The notes: generated from the letters alone by a model not told the origin. Shown: positions 23,294-36,600, numbered from the stretch's first letter. The stretch is 64,000 nucleotides of DNA from Aurelia coerulea (GCA_039566865.1 CM076958.1:4092001-4156000); one strand, 5' to 3'. A program made the numbers and translations.

Positions 23294-24645
23294 CTTGGTT
23301 GGATTTCTTTAGAAAGAGGCCTGCAACAAGGAATGGAAAACCTGAAAAAGTTTGTTGCAGCCAAGGTACACGTGTTAAAATAAATTTCAAAGTGCTGGGC
23401 CACATTTAGCGGGGATTTCAGTTGGTTTACTTTTTTGTGATGCAATGTCGAGAGAAAACTTAAAGCGTTCTAGCCAAATTTGAGGCAGTCAGAACAGTTC
23501 AGTGACAATTAATTGTCAGGAATTTCCGAAAACGCGCTCGACAGAATTCTTCCGGCGGCATGAGTGTACATTGTGTGTGTGTGTAGCTTTATTTTGATTC
23601 GATTATTTACAGGTAGCTAACAATATATACACTATTTAATAACATATACAAGTTAACTAATCTAAATCGAATTTACATAACTAATAATAAAAAACAAAAT
23701 TTTTTTCTTACCTATATAACTAAACTCTAAACTGGTTGGCACTTGCAGGCACTACATTTGCAAAGGGTACAGAGCTCCACTGAATCATTTCGGACTATCA
23801 AAAGGCCAGTGGCCTAGCATCATATACAAATATCTAAAAGCATCAAAAGTCAAAAATCTCTCTCTGAGAGCTTCAAATTACGAATAAACTTACGTTTCAA
23901 ACAGATGTGTAGATAACCTTGAGCCTCGGTGCTTCTGGGCAGTTGCAGTTTGAACGTTGGACGACGGCAAAAGAAAGTGCTTCAGCCACGAGGTTCTAAT
24001 TTATAGAACCAAAATTCCTTGATGTTAATTTCAACGTGCTTGATAAATCTCAAATGAATAGATGAACATGCCATACTATTAGATAAGATAAATTTAGATA
24101 TTGCGAACTTTGCGAAAGCTAAATCACGGTGAAAATGATGAAGAATGAGAAGAAAGGAGAACTGTCCCGAGAACTGCAGTCGGGACATTGAATTAACTTT
24201 TTGATGAAAGAAACTTAAAATTATAAATTTCTATGAAAAGGCGTGAAATGTTTGCGTGTACCATGAACAATTCTTCTAAGATTGGGGCATGCATGTATGA
24301 TGCAATAAATTGCCGAAGAAGTGCTACCACAAAATTCTCACACATAATAGCTGAATCCACATTTGAGGCGATTTTTATTGTGCGATGAGGCACTTGCAGC
24401 AAAGTTGTATTGATCCAACTTTCTCGCATTGCCATGCTTCGCTGTTATCTGGAGGGCGTCAAGAACGACAGCTTTTCTCAGCCATTCCACAATCTTTTAT
24501 GGATATAGTGCTCTCAAGGGGAGTAAAGGCGCATCTTCACCACTTGAGTGAAACATTTCTGCCCGAACAAGAAGTTCAGCCTTCTTGAAAATCCATTTCA
24601 CCGGACTGACGTGTTCCGAGGAAAATGTTCATCCACCCCCATATA

Positions 24646-25622
24646 GCATAGGAATCATTCGTCGTACATAGCCGATTGCTCGTGGCCCATGGTCGAAACC
24701 GCCAAGGCCTCATTTTCACGGACCAATCAGACGGCTAAAAGGAGAGGGAGACAAAAGAAACCCGTGCAGATTTTTCTAAATTTTACCTACCTTCATAAAA
24801 CGCAACCAGGACAAAAAACTGCTTGAGATTTCTCGAATTTTTTTAAAGCAATCTACTCTCCAGATGTTTGGGAGTAAAAGTTTGGATGCCGGTTAAAATA
24901 TCTCCAGGATTGGCGGAGTTATGGTCACAAACAAACCGATAAGGCACTGAACCTTGAACAATAGAAATTCTGGCCGTGAGACAATAGTAATAACAATAGT
25001 GATTGTTGTAAGAACGACCCGAAAACGCAACAATCTGCGTTTTCAATTGTTCTTCCCATTGTCTTTCGCTAAATTTTCTTTTATTGAGGATTCAATGCCC
25101 CTACGGTTTCTATGTGAATTGAAACAGTCTACAAAGGCTTGTTCGCGCATTTCAAGTCATGTGGCAATACCACTAGGGAAGTTTCGGTATTGTACTACTT
25201 TTTACATTCATGGCAAAAGTTTTCTCGTTGCAAAATAACTTATAAAATTCAAAAGAGGTTTTATCAAGAGGCTTTATCACCTGACTCGAAGTGGCGTAAA
25301 CAGGTCTCGACAAGCCTTCGCCGATTTTGTCTATTGGAGAGGCAATAACTCCGCCAATCCTGGAGATATTTTAACCGGCATCCAAACTTGTACTCCCAAA
25401 CATCTGGAGAGTAGATTGCTTTAAAAAAATTCGGGAAATCTCAAGCAGTTTTTTGTCCTGGTTGCGTTTTATGAAGGTAGGTAAAATTTAGAAAAATCTT
25501 CACGGGTTTCTTTTGTCTCCCTCGCTTTTTAGCCGTCTGATTGGTCCGTGAAAATGAGGCTTTGGCGGTTTCGACCATGGGCCACGAGCAATCGGCTATG
25601 TACGACGAATGATTCCTATGCT
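24646..25622. repeat. Fold-back element with inverted repeats of about 280 bp
   Basis: The left arm starts GCATAGGAATCATTCGTCG. The right arm ends CGACGAATGATTCCTATGC. The arms stay nearly identical inward through CTCCAGGATTGGCGGAGTTA. The central 400 bp is single-copy and shows no transposase. Confidence 0.75.
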
Positions 25623-25639
25623 CCCCCATATCGTTTCCT

Positions 25640-26260
25640 TTGTTTTAAACATCCAGTTCGGTTCTGTTGAGAGATTATTTCCCCTTGTTTGATAATCCGA
25701 GGTAGTGCAACAACAACCACACATTTTTACACGTTATTACATTTTTACTTTGAATTGCGTCTATTAGTCTATCAACAGCCATAACCACACCTATGTAATC
25801 AGTGGTGTATGCTGGAATTTACACCAATCAATGTGAACTTTTTCTCTGCGACACCCCCAAAAACCTGCAAAAATTTGAATTGAGTGAAAGTATTTTGGTA
25901 AGATTTTCAGATTTTTTGAGACCACAAAAAGTGCCAAATTTGAATTTTTGTCCTTTTCACAGATCGGACACAATGACGAGAAAGATCTTAAAAACACACC
26001 ACCATCCACACCTGCTAAAAGTTCATCTTACTCAAACAAGGGTTCATTTAAATTTTCATAGAAACATTTTCACCTTAGCAAAGCAGTAGCTGGGTTTCTT
26101 GTATTTTAGAACACCCTAGCACCAAAGAAGTCTGTCTCAAATCAAATATCAGGTGAAATTTGCGATAACACAAAATTATTCATGTAAAGTTCTTCAAAAA
26201 AATGTGCTTTCTTTGCTGGCTTTTTCACGTGAACAGACGTTAGCTTCTCCTGAATAGTCA
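25640..26260. other. Intergenic, one MITE fragment
   Basis: Near 26130-26180 there is a fragment of a dispersed MITE (TCAGGTGAAATTTGCGATAAC), also seen near 5036, 35835 and 52345. No gene was recognised. Confidence 0.4.
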
Positions 26261-26312
26261 TTGTCACCCACCCAGGGTCCTTTGCGGGCACGCTGCAATT
26301 TAAAACTGTCTA

Positions 26313-26812
26313 AGACCCCGTTTACACGGTAGCGGATCAAAAGTGTTGCGGATCAAAGTGTTACGGATCACCCTCCCGTCTACACGGTAGCGGATCAAAA
26401 TTGTATCGGATCACGGTCTCGTCTACACGGTAGCGGATCAGCAGTCACTATAGAAATGGGGCGATGTCATATTCAAGATTTTCTCGGATTTTCAGTGGAA
26501 GCCTTTTAACGTCAACATTTCAAAACAATCTGCAATTATGATTAAACCTCGTTTGTATGGAAAGTACTCTCGTAACGAATCCGAATCAAAATTGATGCGG
26601 ATCACTTGCGTTTACACGGCGCAGAGCAGAAGTGATCCGATACAAAAGTGATCCGACACAAAACGAGTTCGCTTTCGTATCAGGATCAAAATTGATGCGG
26701 ATAGCGGTGCAGAAGTGTATCGGATCACTTCGAGCTCGTGTAAACGGGAGGCTGCTCCGCAACACTTTTTGTATCGGATCAAAAGTGGATCGCTACCGTG
26801 TAAACGGGGTCT
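26313..26812. repeat. Inner MITE with AGACCCCGTTTACACGG ends
   Basis: AGACCCCGTTTACACGGTAG is inverted at the right end. Sub-repeats built on GATCCG(A/C)TAC fill the inside. A short TA target is likely. Relatives are at 62225-62606, and by design at 28742-28975. Confidence 0.7.
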
Positions 26813-26962
26813 AAAAATCAAATTTGGCCTAAGCATAAATACGATCCACACTGTGAACAGATAGCAAAGTTTTACTTCAATTGATTTCTTTCTCAGTTCC
26901 ACCACTGCAGTTTGGATTCATATTTTCTGCTTAGGCCAAATTTGATCTTGAGATAATCTGAA

Positions 26963-27233
26963 CACAGGTAGCAGCGTATGATTGTAAATTAGTAAAAATA
27001 TTTATGATATACAACCTTATTATATTCCATATCGTCTTTCTCTGTTTTGATGACGTTCCTCGTGTCTCTCCACCAAAATATTAGGCCTATCAGTCGACCC
27101 AGTCCCCAGCCTAACATTTTGGTGGAGAGACACGTGGAACATCATCCAAACAGAGAAAGACGATATCGAATATCATAACGTTGTATATCATAAATATCTT
27201 TACTAATGTTACAATCATACGCTGCTACCTGTG
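26963..27233. repeat. Inner hairpin MITE
   Basis: CACAGGTAGCAGCGTATGAT and ATCATACGCTGCTACCTGTG are exact inverses. The arms continue through ATATCGTCTTTCTCTGTTT. It is flanked by ATCTGAA on both sides, a probable 7-8-bp target duplication. Confidence 0.75.
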
Positions 27234-28023
27234 ATCTGAAATTGCAGCATGCCTGCAACGGACCTTGCATGACAATGCCCCATTAAATACTATCAAAACT
27301 TCTTTCTGCAGAAAAGACGACAAAAACACTATTAATTAGTGCAATGGAAATGATATCTCCGCTAGTCAAAATTCGACTCGTTATAAATACATCTTGTGCT
27401 GTTTCGTGAATGCATAAGTATACTGTGTAACTATTGGTAAGTGAGAAAACTTACAAAGCTCTAAGACCACAAATAACAAAAAATCTTCTAACCGACGCTA
27501 TCCGGACCATTTTTTGGGAGTTTACGATACCATGACGGCAACTGCAACGGCAACGCAATGTTGCTTTTGTATCAGAGCATCAGCTTGAATAGATTCCTCA
27601 CTTTTCGTGCAAATTCGTTTCCCATATGAGAATATAAACTTTTTTTTAAATTCCACAACTTGGAAATCCCACTTCTGCCGTTCTGTACTTCGTATCTAGG
27701 CCTCTGAAGTAAAACTCACTTATTTTAAATGTTAGTTCTCAAGGAAAAGATCCCAGAAAGTTCTCAGGAATTTACTAACTGAAGAAGGAGGTTTCGCCTT
27801 GGCCTTTTGAATATGTGAAATGTATCGAAAAAAAGAAAGAATACTTTGCTTACAGGATACTACTAAAAGATGCAAAACTTAGATTATTGATCAAACTTTT
27901 TGAAGATTTTAAGACTTCCTTTGACTGTAGTTCTGAGAATTAGCTGAGCCCTTTCGACCTTGACTTGACCTCATCAGGTAACCGGTCTCAAAAGCAGCAA
28001 CCTCCAGAGTAAAACCTTAAACT

Positions 28024-28198
28024 CATAGGCGTATGAGACAGGGGGCAAAAGGGGGCTGCAGCCCCCCCAGCGTCGGAAAATTTTGCAAAAATCAGCCATA
28101 ATCGGGCAGAAATCCGCCTTAAGTCGGGCAAAATTTTCCTAAACAATGGATTTTTTATCGGGCAGCCCCCCCAAATTTTATTTCCCCCTACGCCGATG
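28024..28198. mobile_element. Non-autonomous hAT-like MITE with exact 8-bp duplication
   Basis: Flanked by CTTAAACT at 28016-28023 and 28199-28206. The ends CATAGGCGTATG and CCCTACGCCGATG are imperfect inverses, with G- and C-rich blocks just inside, like the other short hAT elements here. Confidence 0.75.
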
Positions 28199-28591
28199 CT
28201 TAAACTGCTGGCTTTGTTAAGCTGCTGGTCTTTCGTTATCTTTGTACAACAATGTTAACCGTTAAAACTACCCTACTGATATAGTCAATAGATCGAAACT
28301 ACTGATAAACTCTTAATGATATCTACTTATATATAATGCAGCTGCCTGACATCTTTGACAGTGGATGTTGTCGCGGATGTTGTGGTAGATTGGTGTAATC
28401 CTCGCAGCAAGCGATTCGAGTGAATGATGGAACTACGAGGAAAGAAGGAGTTTTGCATGCAATTCCAATTTTTTGGTATTCCTTCAAAAATTAGTCTACA
28501 TCACAGACCAAACGAAAACTTTTCATTCGGTCTATGACGCAGGCTAATCAAAACAGTGAAAAGCTTCAAAATCAATCAGCCAAATTTTAAA

Positions 28592-29100
28592 GAGCCATTG
28601 TCCCCCAAGGTCCTTTGCGAGCACGCTACAATTTCAAAATATTTGAAAATCAAATGTGGCCTAAACAGAAACTGTAGATACACAGTGCAGTGGTGGAGCT
28701 GATAGAGCAGTTAAACTAAACTTCGGTTAAAAAAACTAAACACTGCGTTCACACGATGCCGGCACATTTTGAAAACGGTGAAAAATTTGACGGTAGCAGA
28801 ATTTGAGCTAGCGTTCACACGATACCGTCAAAATGTGCCGGTTAGAGTTCCGTTTTCAGAATCTACCGTTTTCAAAATCTGCCGGCAAAGAATGTGCCGT
28901 TTTTGTGTGAACAGGAGGCCTATCCGTCACATCTTTCGCCGCTTTCAAAATGTGCCGGCATCGTGTGAACGCAGTCTAAAACGTTTCTATCAACTCAGTT
29001 ATTGCAGTGTGGATCCATGCTTTCCACTTTGGTCAAATTTGATTTTCAGACAGTCTAAAATTTCAGCGTGACCACAAAGGATCGTGGTTGACAATGGCTC
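28592..29100. repeat. Outer MITE, same family as 26265-27284
   Basis: GAGCCATTGTC on the left and GACAATGGCTC on the right are exact inverses. The arms share GGTCCTTTGCGAGCACGCT-type sequence with the outer element at 26265. It is interrupted by the MITE at 28742-28975. Confidence 0.7.
28742..28975. repeat. Inner MITE with ACTGCGTTCACACGATG ends
   Basis: ACTGCGTTCACACGATGCCG is inverted at the right end. The centre repeats the phrase AAAATGTGCCGG. Its design is like the GTTTACACGG MITEs (GC-rich tip, internal short repeats) but the sequence differs. Confidence 0.7.
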
Positions 29101-29967
29101 CTTATTAAGAATTCATGGGGAGGTAGAGGGTGATCAGAACTGTGTAATACAAGCTTCGCGACAGTCCTCGTTAACCTCCGGTCACTGTACAAAAAGATGC
29201 GTAGGCTCCATCAGATGATATAAACATATGGGGGTACTCTAGGCTACTCATAGGAGGCACTCCCGGGGGAGGCATTCCTAAAAATTTGCACAGGGATGTT
29301 AATGCTATTTTCAGGGTTTGAAATTTCGCCTTGTGTTACTTTTTGGGGCTCATGAAATTTGGCATTATTTTATGGAATTGGAGAAATTCACCATTCTCAG
29401 AATAGCATCCCTGCTTAATATTTCACCAAGTACCCCCCCCCTCCCTTCTTGGGAGATACTTAAGGTTATCTAGGAGAGTGCGCTTTAAAAAGTGCCCCTA
29501 ACAAGGAGCACTGTGGCCAAGTTAGGATCATAGACAATCCAATTGGGCTCTTAATGCTAATTTACAATGATAAAAGAGTTTACAGAGGAATGTGCAGGAA
29601 TATCACGGCAAGGTTCTTTTAAATGCATTCAAAAGTTAATCCGCGACCTGAAGTCAGCTTTGTAAGTTTTAAGATCTAATTTTGGGTCGCCTAAAAATAA
29701 ATATCCATAACAGCAATTGCCCTGCCAATTTTAGAAGCCTGCTTAAAATAAAAAAGTACTCATTTTCTTTTTTCATTTGAGGGGCATCAAAACTTGCAAA
29801 AGTGTTTCTTTCAGTTTTTCTTCCACAATATCGTTGTGTTTCATGGAGAAACAACGACAACAATGACATTTATGATGGATCAAAAGCACGAAATATTATA
29901 TTAAAAGTGTGTCATAATACTTCTGCTGCACAGACCTCATTCTACTTTCACTTTAAAAGCATAGGTT

Positions 29968-30478
29968 CCAAATCTTTAAAAAGGTTGATGTAAATTCTAT
30001 GGCCAGTTTCTTTGAACTGAATGACTTCAAAGAAACTTTAGTTATTCTGCTATCATTCTACCGTTAGACTTTTCTGAAATCTTCAGTGTTCTCAGAATTA
30101 GACTGTTTTTCATATTCTTTTAAGAATTCAAGAAGAATTTCGAAAAAATTGTAATTATCAAAATTTCTAAAAACATTTTTGAGGAAACGTGGCATAATTA
30201 TAAAGGAAACCACAGTTTATGGATGTCCAGAATATACTATCAAGCAAAAGTCCGTCACACTTCTGGTTTAGAATTTAAAACTTTGATGACATCACATTTT
30301 CAAATGAGTTGAGATATAAAAAACACAGTAATTTTCAAAATAAACAAAAATTTTGAAAAGTCCACCGGCAGAATTATAGATAAGAAGTCAAAGTTTCTTT
30401 CAAGCCATTTAATTAAAAGACATAGGTCATGGAATATTACACCCACCTTTTCACACTGATTTAAAGATTTGGAATCCA
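29968..30478. repeat. Fold-back MITE abutting the channel gene stop codon
   Basis: It begins TTCCAAATCTTTAAAAAGG and ends with the inverse, CTGATTTAAAGATTTGGAA. It belongs to the family of the hairpin at 43525-44035. Its right edge is about 8 bp from the stop codon at 30486, so it would form most of the channel gene 3' UTR. Confidence 0.6.
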
Positions 30479-30485
30479 TGGTCAC

Positions 30486-30682
30486 TTAAAACTTAGCAAC
30501 AGTGTTCTTGGGATCATCCAATCCATAACCTCGAAGGCTTTTTTGTTTGATCTCCTCTAGTTTCCTCGACCATGACTTGTAGAAGAGCATTACCTCTGTT
30601 ATCATCGCATCTTCAAGTTCTTGAGCTTGTGAAGCCACTAACTCTTCGAAGGTTGTGTGTGGGCTAAGTGGACGTTCAATGA
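30486..30682 (-). CDS. Channel exon 9, cytosolic tail and stop
   Basis: A 197-nt exon with acceptor ATTCTTTTACAG. It encodes residues 434-498, a helix-prone charged tail with FEELVASQAQELEDAM, ending VAKF and TAA at 30488-30486. Confidence 0.82.
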
Positions 30683-33600
30683 CTGTAAAAGAATGAAAAT
30701 ATCACTGAAAAACGAAATAATTTGTGGGATGTTTTCGTCTTACAACGGACACAGTAAATTGCAAGAGCCGAAGCAAACGCCCGGGGAGGGGGGTACGGGC
30801 TGTGCCTATGAAAATTTTTTTACCCTGCTCCAGAATTTTTTGCTCAAAATGATAACCTGTTCTTGAAAAAATTGGTGAAAAGTATACTCAAAAACATGAA
30901 ATTTGACCGAAAAACGACCCGATCTAGCAGAATATTCCCCTTTGACATGTTTTGACAACCTGTTCTAGAAAATTGCCTCATTTTGATACCCTGTGCTAGA
31001 AAAAATTGGTGAAAACGATACCCTTAAAAACGGCACATGCCCGTCGGACAAATATACCAAGTACCCCCCCCCCTCGGGAGCAAACGATATAAAAATATAA
31101 CTACCGGGTGAGTCAATTAAAAGGCCCGGCGTTTGAAAAAATGCTGCTCCCTCAACATCGAAGCAATAATATTGAAAACTGTCTTGTTTTATTCCCGATA
31201 TGTCCAGTTATGTTCAGTAATGTACCCGGCTTTAATCTGCCATTCCTTCCCGTCGATATGAAAGATTTTCTACAGGAAGCCCCTTTCGAAAACCTGCAAA
31301 AAGAAGGACAACGACAAAACGAAATTTCCCCTGGTTTTCCTTCCTAGCAATAATGACACTCACATGCATTAGTGCATGCCGTCCTCTTAGGAGAATGGAA
31401 TCCTCCTGAATAAGTTATTCATACTAGGGGAAAGACTTGTTCATTCCCACAAGAGGATAGCACATGCTAAAAGCGTTCTCAAGTCATTGCTATAAGGTAA
31501 ACACATTAGGGAAACTTGCTAATGCTTTTAGCACGTTTTTCAAGGTTTCTCGAAGGGACATTTTTTTAAAGTCCGTTGTAAAATCTTAACGGAGTGACCG
31601 ATTTCAGCCAGGAAAAATTCTAAAAATAATCAAACATGTTATGTTAGCTATTAGTTATTGAATTGAATTGAATTTTGAATTGAATTGAATTGAATTGAAT
31701 TCAACTAGATATTGCAAATATCATTTCTTATATATTCAGGTTGTAGAAGCCTCTCAAACGCCGGGCCTTCAGGCAGCTTGTACAGCTTTGCATTTTTGGA
31801 ATTACTGGTTGAGAGAATGTCCTTTGTCTGCAATCGCTAATCACTTTGAATCATGCTGTCAATCAAAAGCAACTGATATCATTGCATTATAAAATCTGTT
31901 CTTTGTTAGCTGACCCATTTTTGGACCCGACTATATATGTACTTACTGGTTGCAGCTTTCTTTGGTTGGCGTGGTCTGTAATAGAAGTATTCCCAAGCAA
32001 CACCAATGATGGTAAAGAAGGCTATCATGCCAAGGCACGAGTAAACAGCAGCTTGAAAAATATTGGACTGAGGATCAAACAGATTGCTTGACTTTTCTTC
32101 AGCGGCACTTTTCGAAGATTCCTGTGTTGAAAAATGAGATGAAATCATGCAACAGACAGACAAACACCGTGCGAGGGTGAGTAAAAAAAAGTTAATACGT
32201 TTAATTTGCTAGCTACTCCTCAGAAAACTATCCGTGTAATCATTTCATTTCATTTCATTTCATTTTATAATATTTATACAGGGTAAGTATTCAACGTATA
32301 ATACAAAAATTGATTTACAAACTGCCCTGTTAAAAGAAAGAAAAAAGCAACTTACAATATCAAGATAAAAACTAATATATAAGTATTAAAAGTCAAAAGG
32401 AAAAGTGTGATTATGTACAGGATCTGGCATTTTTCAATGACGATTTGAATTGTGAGAAAGTACTGGCCATCTTATTTTCTCTGTTTAGTTTGTTCCAAAG
32501 TTTGGCCCCTCTATATGAGAAGCATTTTTGGCCACATGCGGTTTTTAGCAATGGTACATAAAGGTCTGTGCAGGTATTACGAAGCTGTCTAGTACTGGTT
32601 TCTGATAACCTTTGGAACAGTCCTGTAAGATAATCAGGCGCTTCATAAATTAGGCCATAAGGATTGCAATACGGTATGCTTGACTGCAGTCTATTTAAAA
32701 TAATCTCATAACGAGGTTGCTTCACTTACCGGAAGTGCTTTCATCTTCTTTTGAATGACAGTTGTGATCTCACTTTCCTTTGTACTCAAAGATCGTCTCA
32801 TGCACCTTTCAAAAGAGCTGTCCTTGGCGAGCGTGTTGGTAATAGCAAATCCGTATGCAAACTGATGATCAAATACAGTGCTAACTCGTAAACCGGTCGA
32901 TTCTGCAAGCTGCGCTTGATAAGCGCCTGCCACGTAACTGTCAATCAAGCCACCAGTGATGGACTCCTCTGGTTTAAGGATAGCGTTCTTCATTTCTTCC
33001 ACGGTGGATCGCACTGCAACGAAATAATTTGAAATCAACTCGAGGGAATCACCATAACGTAGGGTCTACTGGGGGTGAAATGGGTAAGTACGGGGTAAGA
33101 TGGGTAGGGCGACAAATTTTGATAAATTCAGATAAAGTCTTTTTCCACAGTTTTCGTCTAGCTACAACGGCTTCAAATTCCCTGCTTGACATAGCGAATG
33201 TTGGTTTATCAGTTCACGGTCTACCGTTTTCTAGAAATCAATGTTACCCATCATTATACGCCAAGCATTCCCATGTTACGCCTGCAGGGCGCCTGCAGAC
33301 CCTATCCTATTACCGGGTGTCGTTAACTTTCGGAAAATAATGTCCTAGTCCTACTTCAGTTTCGAACGCTCTCCACCAATTACATTTATTACCAGGTTTG
33401 CGGGCCGGACCATGGGGTAATAATTATAATGAATGACTTGAACAAGAGAGCGTGGTCTTCCGATAAAGGGTGAGTAAAAAATACGCCCGGTGTTTGAAAA
33501 GCTACAGAATCATGAGCATATTGCCCTTGAACACGCTTTAGCAAGTGCTATTCCCCCTAGCATGAATAACTTATTCAGGGGATCCCATTCCCCTAAAAGG

Positions 33601-36600
33601 ATAAAATACATGAATACATGTAAGTGTCATTATTGTCAGGAAGGAAAACAATGGAAATTTCGCTCGTCGTTTGCACTTGTTTTTGCCGGTTTTCGAAAGG
33701 GGCTTTCTGCAGAAAATCTCCCATATCCACGGGAAGGAATGACCGATTAAAGCCGGATAAATTAGTGAACCTAATTGAACATATCGGCAATAAAACAAAA
33801 ACAAGACAGTTTTTAATATTATTGTTTTGACATTCAGGGAACAGCATTTTTTCAGACGAAAAATTTGATAAAATAGCCGACAAGCTTAAGCATTTTTTCA
33901 TTTTTGTTCTAATTTCTGAGCATTGACAATATAGGTACAATTCAATTTATAAAAAATCCGTAACTTCGAAATGCGTGAAAAGAGGCCTAAAGCCCTCGAC
34001 CAGAAAATAAACAATCTCCTCACTGAAACACATTTCATCCCCCTTGAGAGATGAGCATCAAATCTTCATAAAAGCAAGGACGTACGTGATCTGATGTGTG
34101 AAAAGAGGCCTAAAACTCTGGACCAGAAAATAAACAATCCCTTCACTGAAACACATTTCATCCCCCTTGAGAGATGAGCATCAAATCTTCATAAAAGCAA
34201 GGACGCACGTGATCTGAAGTGAGGAGAGATTACTTATCCCTTTTCGCGCATTTCAAAGAAGAGGTATTTCATAAATCCAATTTTACCTATATTTTACAAT
34301 GAGGCTCATAAAAAATAGAACAAAAATCACAAAATATACTTTGGATTTTCGGCTATCAACCAAACTTTGATTCATTCTAATACCTCAATTATTCTCTGAA
34401 TAAACAAAGGCAAATTTTGCAAAGCAAAAACTTCCGTTTTCTAGAGGACAAAGTGATTTGCCTTCCTGAAGAATAGACTTCACACCTCTGAGTGCACTCA
34501 ATCAAATCAAAATAAATAGAGAAAGCCAAACATTGTGGTAAGCTACGTTGAAGGTGTGAAATCTATTCTTGAGGCTGTCAGATCGCTTTGTCTTCACAAC
34601 AGAACTGTATCCTTTGTTTTACGGAATTCACCCTTGCCTTTCAATAACGAATTTCAAACGTGTGAAGTTCTCTTTGATCGAACTGGTATCTTTTCTTGCT
34701 TCACTTTTGAATCATCAAATATGAGAACATGCCGGTTGGCAGCTTCGAGCTCATAACATACCTTTTACTTTGGCGTTGCTCTTGATTCCGTATCTTTGTT
34801 CTTCAGTGTTGTTGAGGGCTACGATCTGCAAAGAGAATGAAAACACAACTTCATACCAATCTGCATGGATGCACAGCACAAGCATCAAATCTTAACGGAA
34901 CTTGCACCAATGATTGACGGACCCTCTGATTATTTAATGGCTGGAAAGGAACTTCAGGCATTTTGCTAGAATAAACGTTTGGCAATTTCTGATATCCTGA
35001 ATATTTCAGCTTTTGGTGAAATGCTTTCATGTAAAGAAAGGTACACGTGGATCTAAGACTTCGTAGTTAACAGTTCCAATGCTTTTACACAACAGGCCCT
35101 AATTATCAGTTTCATTTCGCTACTGACTAATCCAAGTTTAATACTGGCATCCAATTTTGAACGACCCTCAAACTATATTAGTCTAACAACCATGCCTATC
35201 TTTGAAAGAATCTATGAAAAGTTTCGAAAGAAAATTTAAATCATCATACATCTTACATTGATAGAAAAACAACGATTTCTCTTCATACTACCCCCATTAC
35301 CCATTACCAGAATCTTTAGTAAAACAGCTAACCCCAATCCCAGAAAATTCCAAGTGAAAGTATACCCCAATCACAGAAAATTTTCAGTAAGTATATCCCA
35401 TTCCCAGAACTTTCAGGCCAAAAACTACCCAAAATTAGCGTACATCCCCGTCTGACCCAATAGTGGAGCTCCCCCCCCCTCGGATACTACCCAAGTTAGC
35501 TACTAGTCCTGAGTAAACGAGTGAATAAAGTAAAATAGAAGCACTTTGATGCGACTTGAAATAAACACGACGTTTCGAGCATAGCCCGTTATCAAGCCGA
35601 TCTGGGTCCAGAAAGTATCGTAAATAAATAAATAGATACTTTAAGACATCATACCGTTGCTCCATAGATGCTGACGTCATTGCTCAAGGACAGTGCAGTC
35701 AACGATGTGGTTACAGTAGCAGTGAAGATTGAGATGATGACCAATCCAACAAGAACCCAAAAGAAGGCAAAGACACGAGCGATGAATGATCTTGGGGCAC
35801 GGTCACCATATCTATAAAAGGTATATAGTGTCCGTCTCAAATAAGATGTCATGTGAGATTTGAGATAACGCAAAATTAAAGGCAGTCTGTCACCCATTTG
35901 ATTGGGTGACAAGGACAATACAAACAATAAGAGAACTGAATGGCTGGTGATCCTACTGATTGTCTACGGCCGTAAAAAGGGACAACAATTAGCCGTCCTT
36001 TGTTTCCAGTGCACAGATTCACAAAGACATCTGTTGTGTTGAGCTCCGACTTTATTGCAGCCAAGCAGATACGTGACAGACTGCCTTTAATCATGCAAAT
36101 CTACCACTTTACAAGAAACTCACTTTGAATTTTTGCTATAACAGGAGGAAAACAATGGGCTAATTCAAGAGACAGCGATAGGCTGATGCCAAAAATGCCA
36201 AAATTTTGCAACTAAAATAAAATGCTTACCCGACAGTCGTCATTGAAACGAAGGCCCACCAAAAGCCTTCCCATGCTCCCTTGAAGAATGATGTAGGAAA
36301 CTGATCTGGGTTCCAATATGAATCCTATCAAGGCAAAACTCCGATGTGAGTGATTACCCTGTACAGAGATGCTGGGTGACACAGAAAAGTGCACGGCGTT
36401 TGAAAGGCCTCTGTCCCCTGAATATCACAGCAACACTATTTGTTTTTATCTTGTTGAACAGCCGATATATTAAATAATGTCAAGAATTTTCCTTGTTGAA
36501 ATCAGACGGTTTCTTCCGAAAGTATGAGGGATTTCCTGCGAAGGCACACTTAAGTAGCCTAACAAAGTGGCCTAAAATTGCGACAAAATTCCCCCACGAT

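Larger units (their letters stand above)
26265..27284. repeat. Outer MITE containing two other MITEs
   Basis: The left end has CATTGTCACCC and GTCCTTTGCGGGCACGCTGC. The right end has the inverse, GCAGCATGCCTGCAACGGAC, followed by CATGACAATG. The inner arms share TTTGGCCTAAGCA in both orientations. Two independent insertions split it, at 26313-26812 and about 26963-27233. Confidence 0.65.
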
